Source: Lutibacter oricola (GTDB taxonomy: Bacteria; Bacteroidota; Bacteroidia; Flavobacteriales; Flavobacteriaceae). Taken from it: DNA of 64,000 nucleotides. Positions 1-8,744 of the stretch are shown here, one piece after another (position 1 is the stretch's first letter; each line of letters opens with the position of its first letter). The translations under genes and the position numbers were made by a program. Under the pieces are notes generated by a model. The model had not been told where the DNA came from. It worked only from the letters and a program-made list of their open reading frames with translations, and did not search any database. The DNA is taken from assembly GCF_900106565.1 (NCBI RefSeq), contig NZ_FNNJ01000001.1, positions 682,001 to 746,000 of the forward strand, read 5' to 3'.

Positions 1-1698
1 CTGAGTAACAATGTTTGGCAACATTTGGGTTTTACCTTGTCAAAAAATGGGAGCCTAACAATTTATTTTAATGGCGAACCAGTTTTAAAAGAAACAATTT
101 CTTCTAATTGGTGGAAACAAAAAGCTTCAAAATTAATTATTGGAAATGATAGGTATGGAGTAAAGGCTGAAGGAAGTATAGATCGGTTAAAAATCTGGGA
201 CAGAACATTGACTGCCAAAGAATTTAAAAATGATTTCGAAACTTCTTCTTTTCAAACAAATCTTTATCACAAATTACAAGCGTATTTGCCTTTGCAGGGT
301 AATTTTGAAGATCAATCTTTAGAGTCAAAAGATATTGAACTTGTAAGGGATATTGACTTTGTAAATGATTCTGAAAAAGGAATTGTAGCAAATTTTAACA
401 AAGAAACTTCACTTTTAAAAATTAAAAATTTAAAGTTTGATAAACAACTTACCATTTCCGCTTGGATAAATCCAGTTAAGCAAGAAGGAGTTATGGGAAT
501 TGCTGGTAATAAAGATTTTTCTTTTCGTTATAAACCCAATACTCAAAGCTTATGGTTTAGTGTACCTATGATGTTTAAAACTGTTAGTACACAGCCAAAA
601 GAAGATATTGCAAACTGGTTGCATTTGGCGGTAACAGTAAATTATAACCATAGAGTAAACTTTTTTATAAATGGTAAACTTGTAGATAGTAAAACTATTG
701 GGGGAAATACAGGGAAAGAGGATTATTTAGAAATTGGTAAAAGTCTTTGGGGTGATACTTTTAAGGGGCAAATGAGTCAATTTGCTATTTGGAATAAAGT
801 GCTTTCGCCAAAAGAAATTAAATCGGTTTTTGAAGGAAAGTTAGAGGCAGATAAATTACTGTATAAAAAAACGAATAAAACAACAGTATATCTAATAACA
901 ATATTTTTACTAGTAATAGTTTTTGTACTTGTATATTTAATTTTGAAAAAAAGAAAGCAACAAAAAGTTAGAGTAGAAAAAGCTGTTGTTACTCTGCAAT
1001 TTCCACAGAAAAACGCTATTTATTTGTTTGATGTTTTTAGAGCCTTCGACAAAAACGGTAATGATATTTCACACGAATTTACACCAACATTAGTACGATT
1101 ATTCAGTTTAATTTTATTGTTTCCAAGAGTTGTTAAGAGACATATTGGTTCGGCTGAACTTTCAGATATTTTATGGGAAACCGAAACTGTTTCGCAACAA
1201 AAAAATAATAGAGGTGCAAATATGCATAGGCTTCGTAAAATTTTAAAGGAGTTTAATGGCATAACTTTAAATTATGAAGATAAAAAGTGGAAATTTAATT
1301 TAGATGAGCAATTATTTATAGATGCTGTTTTTTATAATGAAGCTTCCAATGAAAAAGTAATTGCCTACCCATTTAAAAATTTACAATTATCCAAGTCTTT
1401 AAAAATTGCAAATTTCGATACTGTTATTTCTCAACTAAATGAGCAGCATATTCAAAAAACAAAAGAAATTTGTGCTGGAAATTTAGATGTTGAAGATTGG
1501 AAAACTCTTAGAAAAAGTGCTAGTTTATTGCTAAGCATTGATCCTTTATCTGAATTGGCATTAAAGTATAAAATAACAGCTTTAGTAGGTTTAAATGAAA
1601 AGCAATTGGCATTAAATTGCTTTAAATCATTTGCAGCGAATTACAAAGTTATGCTTGTTCAAGAATTTCCTTTAACTTTTGAAGAATGTATGTTTTAG
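1..1698 (+). CDS. LamG-like membrane-bound transcriptional regulator, 5' end outside window
   Basis: The frame is open from base 1, so the true start lies upstream; the TTG at 25 is not a convincing start. Two LamG/concanavalin-like modules are visible: a W-x-H-L strand followed by YFNG near the start, and WLHLAVTV with FFINGKLVDS near 615-690. A single hydrophobic helix is encoded at about 880-945, followed by a basic KKRKQQK stop-transfer segment. The inner part (about 1040-1330) resembles the winged-helix domain of OmpR/SARP proteins, with NNRGANMHRLRKIL as the likely recognition region. The last 90 residues look like a BTAD-type helical domain. I infer a one-component regulator that senses glycan outside the cytoplasm and controls the operon that follows. 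Role by position and architecture only. Confidence 0.7.
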   Translation: MSNNVWQHLGFTLSKNGSLTIYFNGEPVLKETISSNWWKQKASKLIIGNDRYGVKAEGSIDRLKIWDRTLTAKEFKNDFETSSFQTNLYHKLQAYLPLQGNFEDQSLESKDIELVRDIDFVNDSEKGIVANFNKETSLLKIKNLKFDKQLTISAWINPVKQEGVMGIAGNKDFSFRYKPNTQSLWFSVPMMFKTVSTQPKEDIANWLHLAVTVNYNHRVNFFINGKLVDSKTIGGNTGKEDYLEIGKSLWGDTFKGQMSQFAIWNKVLSPKEIKSVFEGKLEADKLLYKKTNKTTVYLITIFLLVIVFVLVYLILKKRKQQKVRVEKAVVTLQFPQKNAIYLFDVFRAFDKNGNDISHEFTPTLVRLFSLILLFPRVVKRHIGSAELSDILWETETVSQQKNNRGANMHRLRKILKEFNGITLNYEDKKWKFNLDEQLFIDAVFYNEASNEKVIAYPFKNLQLSKSLKIANFDTVISQLNEQHIQKTKEICAGNLDVEDWKTLRKSASLLLSIDPLSELALKYKITALVGLNEKQLALNCFKSFAANYKVMLVQEFPLTFEECMF

Positions 1699-1719
1699 TT
1701 CTAAAACATATGTGTTTTA
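1690..1719. promoter_or_regulatory. overlapping inverted repeats at regulator stop codon
   Basis: ATGTTTTAG, two bases, CTAAAACAT forms a 9-bp perfect inverted repeat that includes the TAG stop codon. The right arm can also pair with TGTTTTA at 1713-1719, so two exclusive hairpins are possible. It may be an operator or a weak terminator. The 1720-1835 leader has no clear TAnnTTTG box; it carries a short direct repeat of aaccctttt at about 1730-1750. Confidence 0.35.
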
Positions 1720-1835
1720 CGGCTATTTAACCCTTTTTTTAACCCTTTTATTTACCTAGTTTTTAATCTAGTAGTTCTTTTATTTGTATATATATTTAAG
1801 AGTGTTAATTATAATTTACAATAGAAAAAACAATC

Positions 1836-3257
1836 ATGAGAAAAATTAAAGCGTATTTATTAGCCGTTTCGTTAATTACATTAATTGTGTCTTGTTCTAC
1901 TAAAACTGTTTGGGATGTTAGAGATTATGGAGCAGTTGCAGATAAAACAACTATTAATACTAAATCAATTCAAAAAGCAGTTGACGAGTGTAACAAAGCA
2001 GGTGGTGGAACAGTTTTAATAACTGAAGGAACTTATTTATCTGGAACAATTTTATTGAAAAGTAATGTAAACCTTAAAGTGGCAGAAGGAGCTACTTTAT
2101 TGGGAAGTATCAATCCTAATGATTATCCAGCAGTTGAACCATTTATTGATGCTACAGGGCAATATAGAGGACAATGTTTTATTGGTGCAATTGATGTTGA
2201 AAATGCTTCAATTACAGGTAAAGGAACCATTAACGGTCAAGGAGAAATGTTTACGCCTGCAAATATTAAAAAGACAGTTAAAAAATTAGGGATAACGTTG
2301 GATAAGCCAGATTTAACTGGGTTAATTTCAAAAACCAATAAATACGTTAGCAGTACAATTAGAACTTCAAACCGACCTTTTTTGGTGCGTATGGTTCGTT
2401 CAAAAAATGTAAAATTAGTTGATATTCATTTACGTCAGCCAGCCGCTTGGACATTGCATTTTTTAGAATGTAATAATTTTGAAGTTAATGGAATAAGTAT
2501 TCATAGTCATGCAAATAGAAATAATGATGCTATTGATATAGATTCTAGTACAAACGGTGTAATTAGAAATGCAACTATTGACTCTGGAGATGATGCTATT
2601 TGTTTTAAATCTACAAGTCCAAAACCAACTACAGATATTGAAGTTTACGATTGTAAATTAAAAAGCCATTGGGGAGCCATAAAATTTGGAACAGAATCTA
2701 TGGGTGATTTTAAAAACATTACTGTTAGAGATTGTTTTGTGCACGATACAAAAGGTGGAGGTATTAAAATTTTAAGTGCCGACGGTGCCAATGTAGATAA
2801 TATTTTAATAGAAAATATTACTATGGAAAATGTAGAAATGCCAATCTTTATCCGTTTATGCGAGCGTCGTTTAGTATATAGAAATGCAGAAAGAAAACCA
2901 GTAGGAAGCATTAATAATGTAGTAATTAGAAATATTACAGCTAAAGTTACAGATACTGTAGATTTAAGAATGAATCCACCAACAGGTTTTTATTTTTCAG
3001 GGACTCCAAATCATAAATTAGGGAAAATTACTATTGATAATGTAAAGGTTGATTTACCAGGAGGAGGAACCTTAGAAGATGCTAAAATTGTAGTTCCAGA
3101 AAATGAAATTCAATACCCTGAGTTTACCAAATTAGGAGTAACACCAGCTTACGGATTGTATGCAAGACATATTGAAAATCTAAAAACCAGCAATGTATCT
3201 TTTACCCTTAGAGGAAAAGATGAAAGAAAAGAAGTGGTTAAAATTAATGTAAACTAG
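1836..3257 (+). CDS. GH28 family (polygalacturonase-like) lipoprotein
   Basis: Right-handed beta-helix glycoside hydrolase of family GH28. The N-terminus is a lipoprotein signal with Cys20 in LIVSC, so the mature enzyme is probably anchored in a membrane facing the periplasm or surface. The family core is clear: VRDYGAVADKTTINT near residue 30, NNDAIDID (catalytic-type Asp231), SGDDAIC (Asp252-Asp253), HWGAIKFGT in place of the GHG loop and GGGIKIL in place of the RIK motif. Length (473) is typical. It opens the nine-gene operon and is 6 bases from the next gene. GH28 enzymes usually cleave alpha-galacturonides, but the setting among sulfatases suggests a modified galactose or uronic substrate. 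Family call firm, substrate unknown. Confidence 0.88.
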   Translation: MRKIKAYLLAVSLITLIVSCSTKTVWDVRDYGAVADKTTINTKSIQKAVDECNKAGGGTVLITEGTYLSGTILLKSNVNLKVAEGATLLGSINPNDYPAVEPFIDATGQYRGQCFIGAIDVENASITGKGTINGQGEMFTPANIKKTVKKLGITLDKPDLTGLISKTNKYVSSTIRTSNRPFLVRMVRSKNVKLVDIHLRQPAAWTLHFLECNNFEVNGISIHSHANRNNDAIDIDSSTNGVIRNATIDSGDDAICFKSTSPKPTTDIEVYDCKLKSHWGAIKFGTESMGDFKNITVRDCFVHDTKGGGIKILSADGANVDNILIENITMENVEMPIFIRLCERRLVYRNAERKPVGSINNVVIRNITAKVTDTVDLRMNPPTGFYFSGTPNHKLGKITIDNVKVDLPGGGTLEDAKIVVPENEIQYPEFTKLGVTPAYGLYARHIENLKTSNVSFTLRGKDERKEVVKINVN

Positions 3258-3263
3258 TTTGTA

Positions 3264-4802
3264 ATGAAAAATTTGTTTAAAATTTGTTTGTTGGCAATTC
3301 TAGTTTCAACAAATCTTGTTGCTCAAAAAAAATCAGATAAACCAAATGTGCTTTTAATTTATACAGATGACCATAGGTATTCTGGTATTCATGAACTGGC
3401 AGGCGAAGTAGTAAAAACTCCAAATATTGATGCTTTAGCTAAAGAAGGAATCATTTTTACAAACACGTACTTAATGGGAGCATATAATGGCGGAACGTGT
3501 ATGCCAAGTAGAGCTCAATTGTTAACAGGTAGAAATTTATTCAATTTAAAAGGTATAGGACGTGTTATACCAAAAGAACATAAAACTATTGGAGAAACGT
3601 TTCAATCTGAAGGTTATAATGCACATTTTGTAGGTAAATGGCATCAAGACAATCAATCTTTGGGTAGAATGTTTACAAGTGGAGGTTCAGTAATGAGTAG
3701 AGGGATTTATTTAACTGATCATTATAGAATGCCTTTATGGGATTGGCGAGCAGATGGAAAATATAAAAAAGATGAAGCTTATATTTTTGTGTACGATAAA
3801 AAAGGAAATATTGTAAAAAGAGCAGTTGATAAAAGTGAAGTAAGAGGGCCAATAAATAACGAGCATAATGGACCTCATACTTCTGAAATATATGCTGATG
3901 AAGCAATAGATTTTATTTCAGAAAATAATAAAGAAAAACCATTTTTTATGTACTTGGCTTTTCACGCTCCGCACGATCCTAGACAAGCTCCGAAAAAATA
4001 TAAGGATATGTATCCTGAAGATAAAATGGAGTTATTACCTTCTTATATGCCGCAACATCCTTTTGATAATGGGCATATGACAATTAGAGACGAAGCTTTG
4101 GCAACATGGCCAAGAACTCCAGAAATTGCCCGTAAACATTTATCAGATTATTACGCAATAATTACACATTTAGATGCTCAAATAGGAAGAGTAATTAAAA
4201 CGCTAAAAAAAACAGGACAATATGAAAACACTATTATTGTTTTATCTGGAGATAGCGGATTAGGTGTTGGAAATCACGGATTGTTAGGAAAACAAAATGT
4301 GTATGATGAAGATGGAATTCACGTTCCTTTTATTATTTCAGGAAAAATTAAAGGCAAAGGAAAAAGATATGATGCCTTTAGTTATATACACGATATTTAT
4401 CCAACAGTTTGCGATATTGCTAATATTGAAATTCCTAATTCAGTAACAGGTAAAAGTTTATTACCAGTTATAAATGGTGAAAAAAAACAGGTGAGAAATT
4501 ATACGTATCACGCGTATAGACAACACCAAAGAGCTTTTAGAAAAGGTGAATATAAATTAATAGAATTTGTAAGAGCACCAGACAGTGATAAAAAAACGAA
4601 TGCAACATTTGTTTCTGGTACTAAAACAACCTTGCTTTTCAATTTTAAAAAAGACCCTTGGGAAACAACTAATTTGGCGTTTTTACCTGAATATAAAGAG
4701 CTTTTAGCTTCTATGAGAAAAGAAATGAGAGCAAAAGCAATTGAACTAAACGATTATAAAGAACACAATAATTACCCTGTTGATTTTTGGGATTATTATT
4801 AA
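3264..4802 (+). CDS. S1-family sulfatase (CMPSR type)
   Basis: Formylglycine-dependent sulfatase of the alkaline-phosphatase superfamily. A cleavable signal peptide ends near NLVAQ. LLIYTDDHR is the N-terminal metal site, TCMPSRAQLLTG carries the Cys79 that becomes formylglycine with Arg83 of the maturation motif, and GKWHQ and LSGDSGLGVGNHG are further metal/sulfate-pocket motifs. Length 512 is normal. It removes sulfate esters from oligosaccharides, probably in the periplasm. Translation is closely coupled with the GH28 gene upstream and the GH127 gene downstream. Subfamily and regiospecificity cannot be read from the sequence alone. Confidence 0.9.
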   Translation: MKNLFKICLLAILVSTNLVAQKKSDKPNVLLIYTDDHRYSGIHELAGEVVKTPNIDALAKEGIIFTNTYLMGAYNGGTCMPSRAQLLTGRNLFNLKGIGRVIPKEHKTIGETFQSEGYNAHFVGKWHQDNQSLGRMFTSGGSVMSRGIYLTDHYRMPLWDWRADGKYKKDEAYIFVYDKKGNIVKRAVDKSEVRGPINNEHNGPHTSEIYADEAIDFISENNKEKPFFMYLAFHAPHDPRQAPKKYKDMYPEDKMELLPSYMPQHPFDNGHMTIRDEALATWPRTPEIARKHLSDYYAIITHLDAQIGRVIKTLKKTGQYENTIIVLSGDSGLGVGNHGLLGKQNVYDEDGIHVPFIISGKIKGKGKRYDAFSYIHDIYPTVCDIANIEIPNSVTGKSLLPVINGEKKQVRNYTYHAYRQHQRAFRKGEYKLIEFVRAPDSDKKTNATFVSGTKTTLLFNFKKDPWETTNLAFLPEYKELLASMRKEMRAKAIELNDYKEHNNYPVDFWDYY

Positions 4803-4815
4803 TAAACGCTACAAA

Positions 4816-6786
4816 ATGAAAAATATAACAAGCATTATTTTATTGTTGTTAACTGTGTTTAGTATAAACGCTCAGCAATATTTCGGAAAAAGTAAAGAAG
4901 CTGCTTTAACTTCAATAAAACCTGAAGGATGGATAAAAGAGTTTTTACAAAGACAAGCTAATGGTTTAGGAAGCAGTCCAACAGTTTCAGGATATCCTTT
5001 CAATACCAATATGTGGATGGAAGATATTAATATTCCTGTAGGGCACGCAGGAAAAGATTGGTGGCCTTATGAACAAACAGCTTATTATATTGATGGTACT
5101 TTAAGATGCGGTTATTTAATAAACGATACAGCTTTGATTAACTATGCCAAGCAAAATTTTGAATACACATTTAATAATATAGATGAAAGTGGCATACTTG
5201 GACAACCAAAGGCAGATGGTTGGGCACGAGTAGTTTATTTTAGAGCATTAATGGCGGAATACGAGGTTTCAAAAAATGAAGAGATTTTATCTAAAATGAC
5301 AGATAATTTCTTGAAGACACCACGTTTATTTGATGAAGGAAGAGTATTGTTGAACATTGAACAAATTTTGTGGCTCTATAGCAAAACCAACAATAACAAA
5401 CTTCTTGAATTAGCAATTAATAGTTTTCATTCAAACAAAGGAACAAGTTTGGGTGGAGAATATGGGAATGAAAAAAAGGGAGTTAATTTACCTTCGAAAT
5501 TGTTAGATAGAATGCTTTCTGATGAAACGCCTTCAGGGCACGGAGTTGGTTTTGTTGAGCAAGTGAAAATCCCGGCAATTTTATACTTGTACACAGGCAA
5601 TAAAAAATATTTAGATGCATCATTAAATGCTTTACATAAATTGGAGAAACACCATATGTTGGTAGATGGTTGTCAAAGTTCTGTAGAACATTTAGGTGGT
5701 AAAGCCGTAAATATGGCTCACGAAACTTGTGATATTGTAGACCTTTCTTGGAGTGCAGGATATATGTTTATGGCAACTAATGATGGACATTGGGGAGATA
5801 TTATTGAAAGAGCAATTTTTAATGCAGGTTTAGGATCGTTGGATAAAAATTTTAAAGCACATCAATATTATTCAGCGCCCAATCAACCAGTTGCTGCGGA
5901 AGAAACAAGTCAGTTTAATATACATTTAGATTGGGGTGGAATGGCTACAGGAAGAATGTGTTATAGAACAGGACATGATACAGAATGTTGTACTGGAAAT
6001 ATTCAACGAATGATGCCTGTTTATGTAAGTAGAATGTGGTTGCAAAATTCAGATAATTCAGGTGTAACGGCGGCATTGTATGGTGCTTCAGAATTTAGTT
6101 TCAACCAAAATGAAGCAGAGATAAAAATTAAACAAGAGACAAATTATCCGTTTGATGAAGCTATTTCGTTTACCTTTAATATGAAGCAAAAAAATAAGTT
6201 TGCTTTTAGAATGAGAATTCCTGAATGGTGTAAAAACCCAGAGATATTAGTGAATGGCAAACAATTAAAAAGGTTTGTAATTGAAAAAGGAATGGTTCAA
6301 GTTGAACGAAAATTTGCTAATAACGACAATATAATACTTAAACTTCCAATGGAATTGAAGTTAACCACTTGGGGAGAAAAAAATGAAGGATTTGCAGTTG
6401 AAAGAGGTCCTTTGGTGTATTCACTTCCTGTTAATAAAAAAGAAATTATGTTCCCTTATATAGGAGATGCAAAGTTGGCTAACTTTCCAAATAAATTAAT
6501 GTATCCAACTTCTAATTGGAGTTATGCATTAGATATTAAAAATGGTAGTGAAGCTAAATTTAGTCAAACAACAATAAGTGAAAATCAATACCCTTGGGAT
6601 TTAGAAAACACACCAGTAAAAATAAAAGTTTCAGCAAAAAAAGTTAATAATTGGAAAATTGATGGTACAAAACATGCGCCTTCTTTTCCAAATGAATTAG
6701 AGCTAGATAATAAAATTGAAACATTAGAATTAGTGCCTTTGGGAGCTACATATTTAAGAATGACAATTTTTCCAAAAACAAATTAA
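4816..6786 (+). CDS. GH127-family glycosidase (DUF1680)
   Basis: Secreted glycoside hydrolase of the GH127/DUF1680 family. I use the ATG at 4816 instead of 4780 because it gives a clean signal peptide (MKNITS to SINAQ) and avoids overlap with the sulfatase stop. The (alpha/alpha)6 barrel zinc-site residues known from beta-L-arabinofuranosidase HypBA1 are present as Glu303-x-Cys305 (HETCD) and Cys391-Cys392 (TECCTGN), so the Cys-based catalytic centre looks intact. Some relatives in marine Bacteroidota act on 3,6-anhydro-D-galactose of carrageenan, which would fit the sulfatases around it; that link is inference. It lies 13 bases after the sulfatase stop. Confidence 0.85.
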   Translation: MKNITSIILLLLTVFSINAQQYFGKSKEAALTSIKPEGWIKEFLQRQANGLGSSPTVSGYPFNTNMWMEDINIPVGHAGKDWWPYEQTAYYIDGTLRCGYLINDTALINYAKQNFEYTFNNIDESGILGQPKADGWARVVYFRALMAEYEVSKNEEILSKMTDNFLKTPRLFDEGRVLLNIEQILWLYSKTNNNKLLELAINSFHSNKGTSLGGEYGNEKKGVNLPSKLLDRMLSDETPSGHGVGFVEQVKIPAILYLYTGNKKYLDASLNALHKLEKHHMLVDGCQSSVEHLGGKAVNMAHETCDIVDLSWSAGYMFMATNDGHWGDIIERAIFNAGLGSLDKNFKAHQYYSAPNQPVAAEETSQFNIHLDWGGMATGRMCYRTGHDTECCTGNIQRMMPVYVSRMWLQNSDNSGVTAALYGASEFSFNQNEAEIKIKQETNYPFDEAISFTFNMKQKNKFAFRMRIPEWCKNPEILVNGKQLKRFVIEKGMVQVERKFANNDNIILKLPMELKLTTWGEKNEGFAVERGPLVYSLPVNKKEIMFPYIGDAKLANFPNKLMYPTSNWSYALDIKNGSEAKFSQTTISENQYPWDLENTPVKIKVSAKKVNNWKIDGTKHAPSFPNELELDNKIETLELVPLGATYLRMTIFPKTN

Positions 6787-6792
6787 AATACT

Positions 6793-8733
6793 ATGGGTAA
6801 AAGAATTTTAATTGTTTGTTTTCTTGCATTTTTTAGTCAATTTCTTTCAGCTCAAAACACAAAACCAAACATTGTCGTAATTTTTGCTGATGATTTGGGC
6901 TATTCAGATATTGGATGTTATGGAGGTGAAATTCAAACTCCAAATATTGATAAATTAGCCAAGGAAGGTATTCGATTTACCCATTTTATAAATGGATCTA
7001 AATGTGCACCTTCAAGAGCATCTTTATTAACAGGTTTATATCCAATAGAAACAGGTTGTGCTGGTCCGCCAACTCAAATGCAAAACGGAGTTACCATTGC
7101 TGAAATGCTTAAAAAAGCAGGTTATAAAACATTAATGACAGGGAAATGGCACGGAAAAGAACATCCCGTAAAAAGAGGTTTTGACCATTTTTTTGGAACC
7201 GTAAGTGGTTCATTTAACTATTTTAAGCCTGGCGCCAAACAAAAGTATATGGAAGATGCTGAGGTTTTGAAATCATTTCCTTCGGAATTAAAACAAAATT
7301 TTTACACTACAGATACTTTTACTAACAAAGCTCTTAACTACTTAGATGCCCAAGAAAATAATAACGAGCCTTTTTTCTTGTATGTAGCCTACAATGCTCC
7401 ACATTATCCACTACAAGCTTGGCCAGAAGATATTGCAAAACATAGAGGGAAATACTTAAAAGGTTGGGATGTGTTAAGGAAAGAAAGATTTCAACGTCAG
7501 CAGAAAATGGGAATTGTTGAACCTAATTGGGAGTTAACAAAAAGAGATGAAAAAGTAACTGTTTGGGAAAATTATAAAAATAAAGATATTGCTGATTTAA
7601 CTATGGCAACTTATGCTGCAATGGTTGATAGAATGGATCAAAATATTGGAAAACTTATAGCAAAATTAGAAGAGACTGGTAAAAAAGAAAATACCTTAAT
7701 TATTTTTCTTTCGGACAATGGCGGAAATGCAGAAGGACATATGTGGGATGGTGTTAATCCAAACAACAAACCTGGATTAAAAAACTCTCAGGCAAAATTA
7801 GGGATTGAATGGGCAAATGCTTCAAATACACCTTTTAAAAGTTACAAACGCTCAACTTTTAATGGTGGGCAAGTAACACCATTTATTGTTAGTTGGCCAA
7901 ATGGAAACTTAAAAAAGGGCTCAATTACACGACAAAAAGGAAATTTAACTGATATAATGCCTACTTTTTTAGAATTGGCAAAAGTCACCTATCCTGAAGG
8001 TGAAACTTGGAAAGTTCCAGCAGAAGGAAAATTAAAAACTTCTTGGAAAATAAGGCCCTTATCAGGAAAAAGTTTGGTGCCTGCTTTTTATAATGAAGGT
8101 GTAACACGTGAAAATTTTAAAGGTTATTTTCAAGGAAGTAGAATGTTAATTGCAAACGATTGGAAAATTGTTTCAGACGGTGGAGATGGAGCAATTTTAC
8201 ATTTGTACGATTACCCTTGGGAATTATACAATTTGAAAAAAGATGGTGCCGAAACCAATAATTTGGCTCGTAAATTTCCAAAATTGGTAGATTCATTAGA
8301 TGTAGTTTATAGAAATTGGATTGACGATGTTGATAGCTATACAGGGTTAAAATCACATATGTATTTTCAGTCATATTATACAAAGCAACAAAAACAAATT
8401 CTTAAGAGGCTAGAAGAGAAAAAACAATATAAAAAGTTGATGAACAAAAGAAGAGGTATTGGTTTAAGTATTGTAGAAGAACTGAAAAAATCTAAGGTGA
8501 AGATGAAGACAACTTTGGGAATGGAGAAATTACCAATGTCTTATTTCGCTTTGGTAAATTCAGGTAGAAAATATTCCGAGTATAATTCTGTATTAAGCAA
8601 CCTTTACAAGTCTTATGATAAGAATATTAAAATTTGTAAAACCTTTTGTGATAATCTGGGAATTGAATTTTCAGAAGTATGGAAAATTCAAGAAAAAATA
8701 AGAAATCAAACTACTTCACTAGAAGTAAATTAA
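6793..8733 (+). CDS. S1-family sulfatase with extra C-terminal domain
   Basis: Arylsulfatase-type enzyme resembling the S1_4 group. Signal peptide ends near FLSAQ; FADDLGYSDIGCYGGEI is the N-terminal metal site; KCAPSRASLLTG carries Cys71 (formylglycine) and a full CxPSR; TGKWHGKEHP and LSDNGGNAEG follow as expected. The sulfatase fold ends near residue 528. The last about 118 residues, from KQQKQILKRLEEKK on, are Lys-rich and probably helical, and are not part of the usual fold of about 530 residues. The reading frame has no visible break, so this is an added tail and not an obvious frameshift. Confidence 0.9.
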   Translation: MGKRILIVCFLAFFSQFLSAQNTKPNIVVIFADDLGYSDIGCYGGEIQTPNIDKLAKEGIRFTHFINGSKCAPSRASLLTGLYPIETGCAGPPTQMQNGVTIAEMLKKAGYKTLMTGKWHGKEHPVKRGFDHFFGTVSGSFNYFKPGAKQKYMEDAEVLKSFPSELKQNFYTTDTFTNKALNYLDAQENNNEPFFLYVAYNAPHYPLQAWPEDIAKHRGKYLKGWDVLRKERFQRQQKMGIVEPNWELTKRDEKVTVWENYKNKDIADLTMATYAAMVDRMDQNIGKLIAKLEETGKKENTLIIFLSDNGGNAEGHMWDGVNPNNKPGLKNSQAKLGIEWANASNTPFKSYKRSTFNGGQVTPFIVSWPNGNLKKGSITRQKGNLTDIMPTFLELAKVTYPEGETWKVPAEGKLKTSWKIRPLSGKSLVPAFYNEGVTRENFKGYFQGSRMLIANDWKIVSDGGDGAILHLYDYPWELYNLKKDGAETNNLARKFPKLVDSLDVVYRNWIDDVDSYTGLKSHMYFQSYYTKQQKQILKRLEEKKQYKKLMNKRRGIGLSIVEELKKSKVKMKTTLGMEKLPMSYFALVNSGRKYSEYNSVLSNLYKSYDKNIKICKTFCDNLGIEFSEVWKIQEKIRNQTTSLEVN

Positions 8734-8744
8734 ATTGTTAAATA

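Noticed and set aside
1020-1262. Minus-strand frame inside the regulator gene
   Set aside because: Shadow of the real gene; low-complexity composition and no family-like motif. The same applies to the other antisense frames in the window.
4780-4815. Upstream ATG for the GH127 gene
   Set aside because: It overlaps the sulfatase stop and puts 12 hydrophilic residues before a normal signal peptide that begins at 4816.
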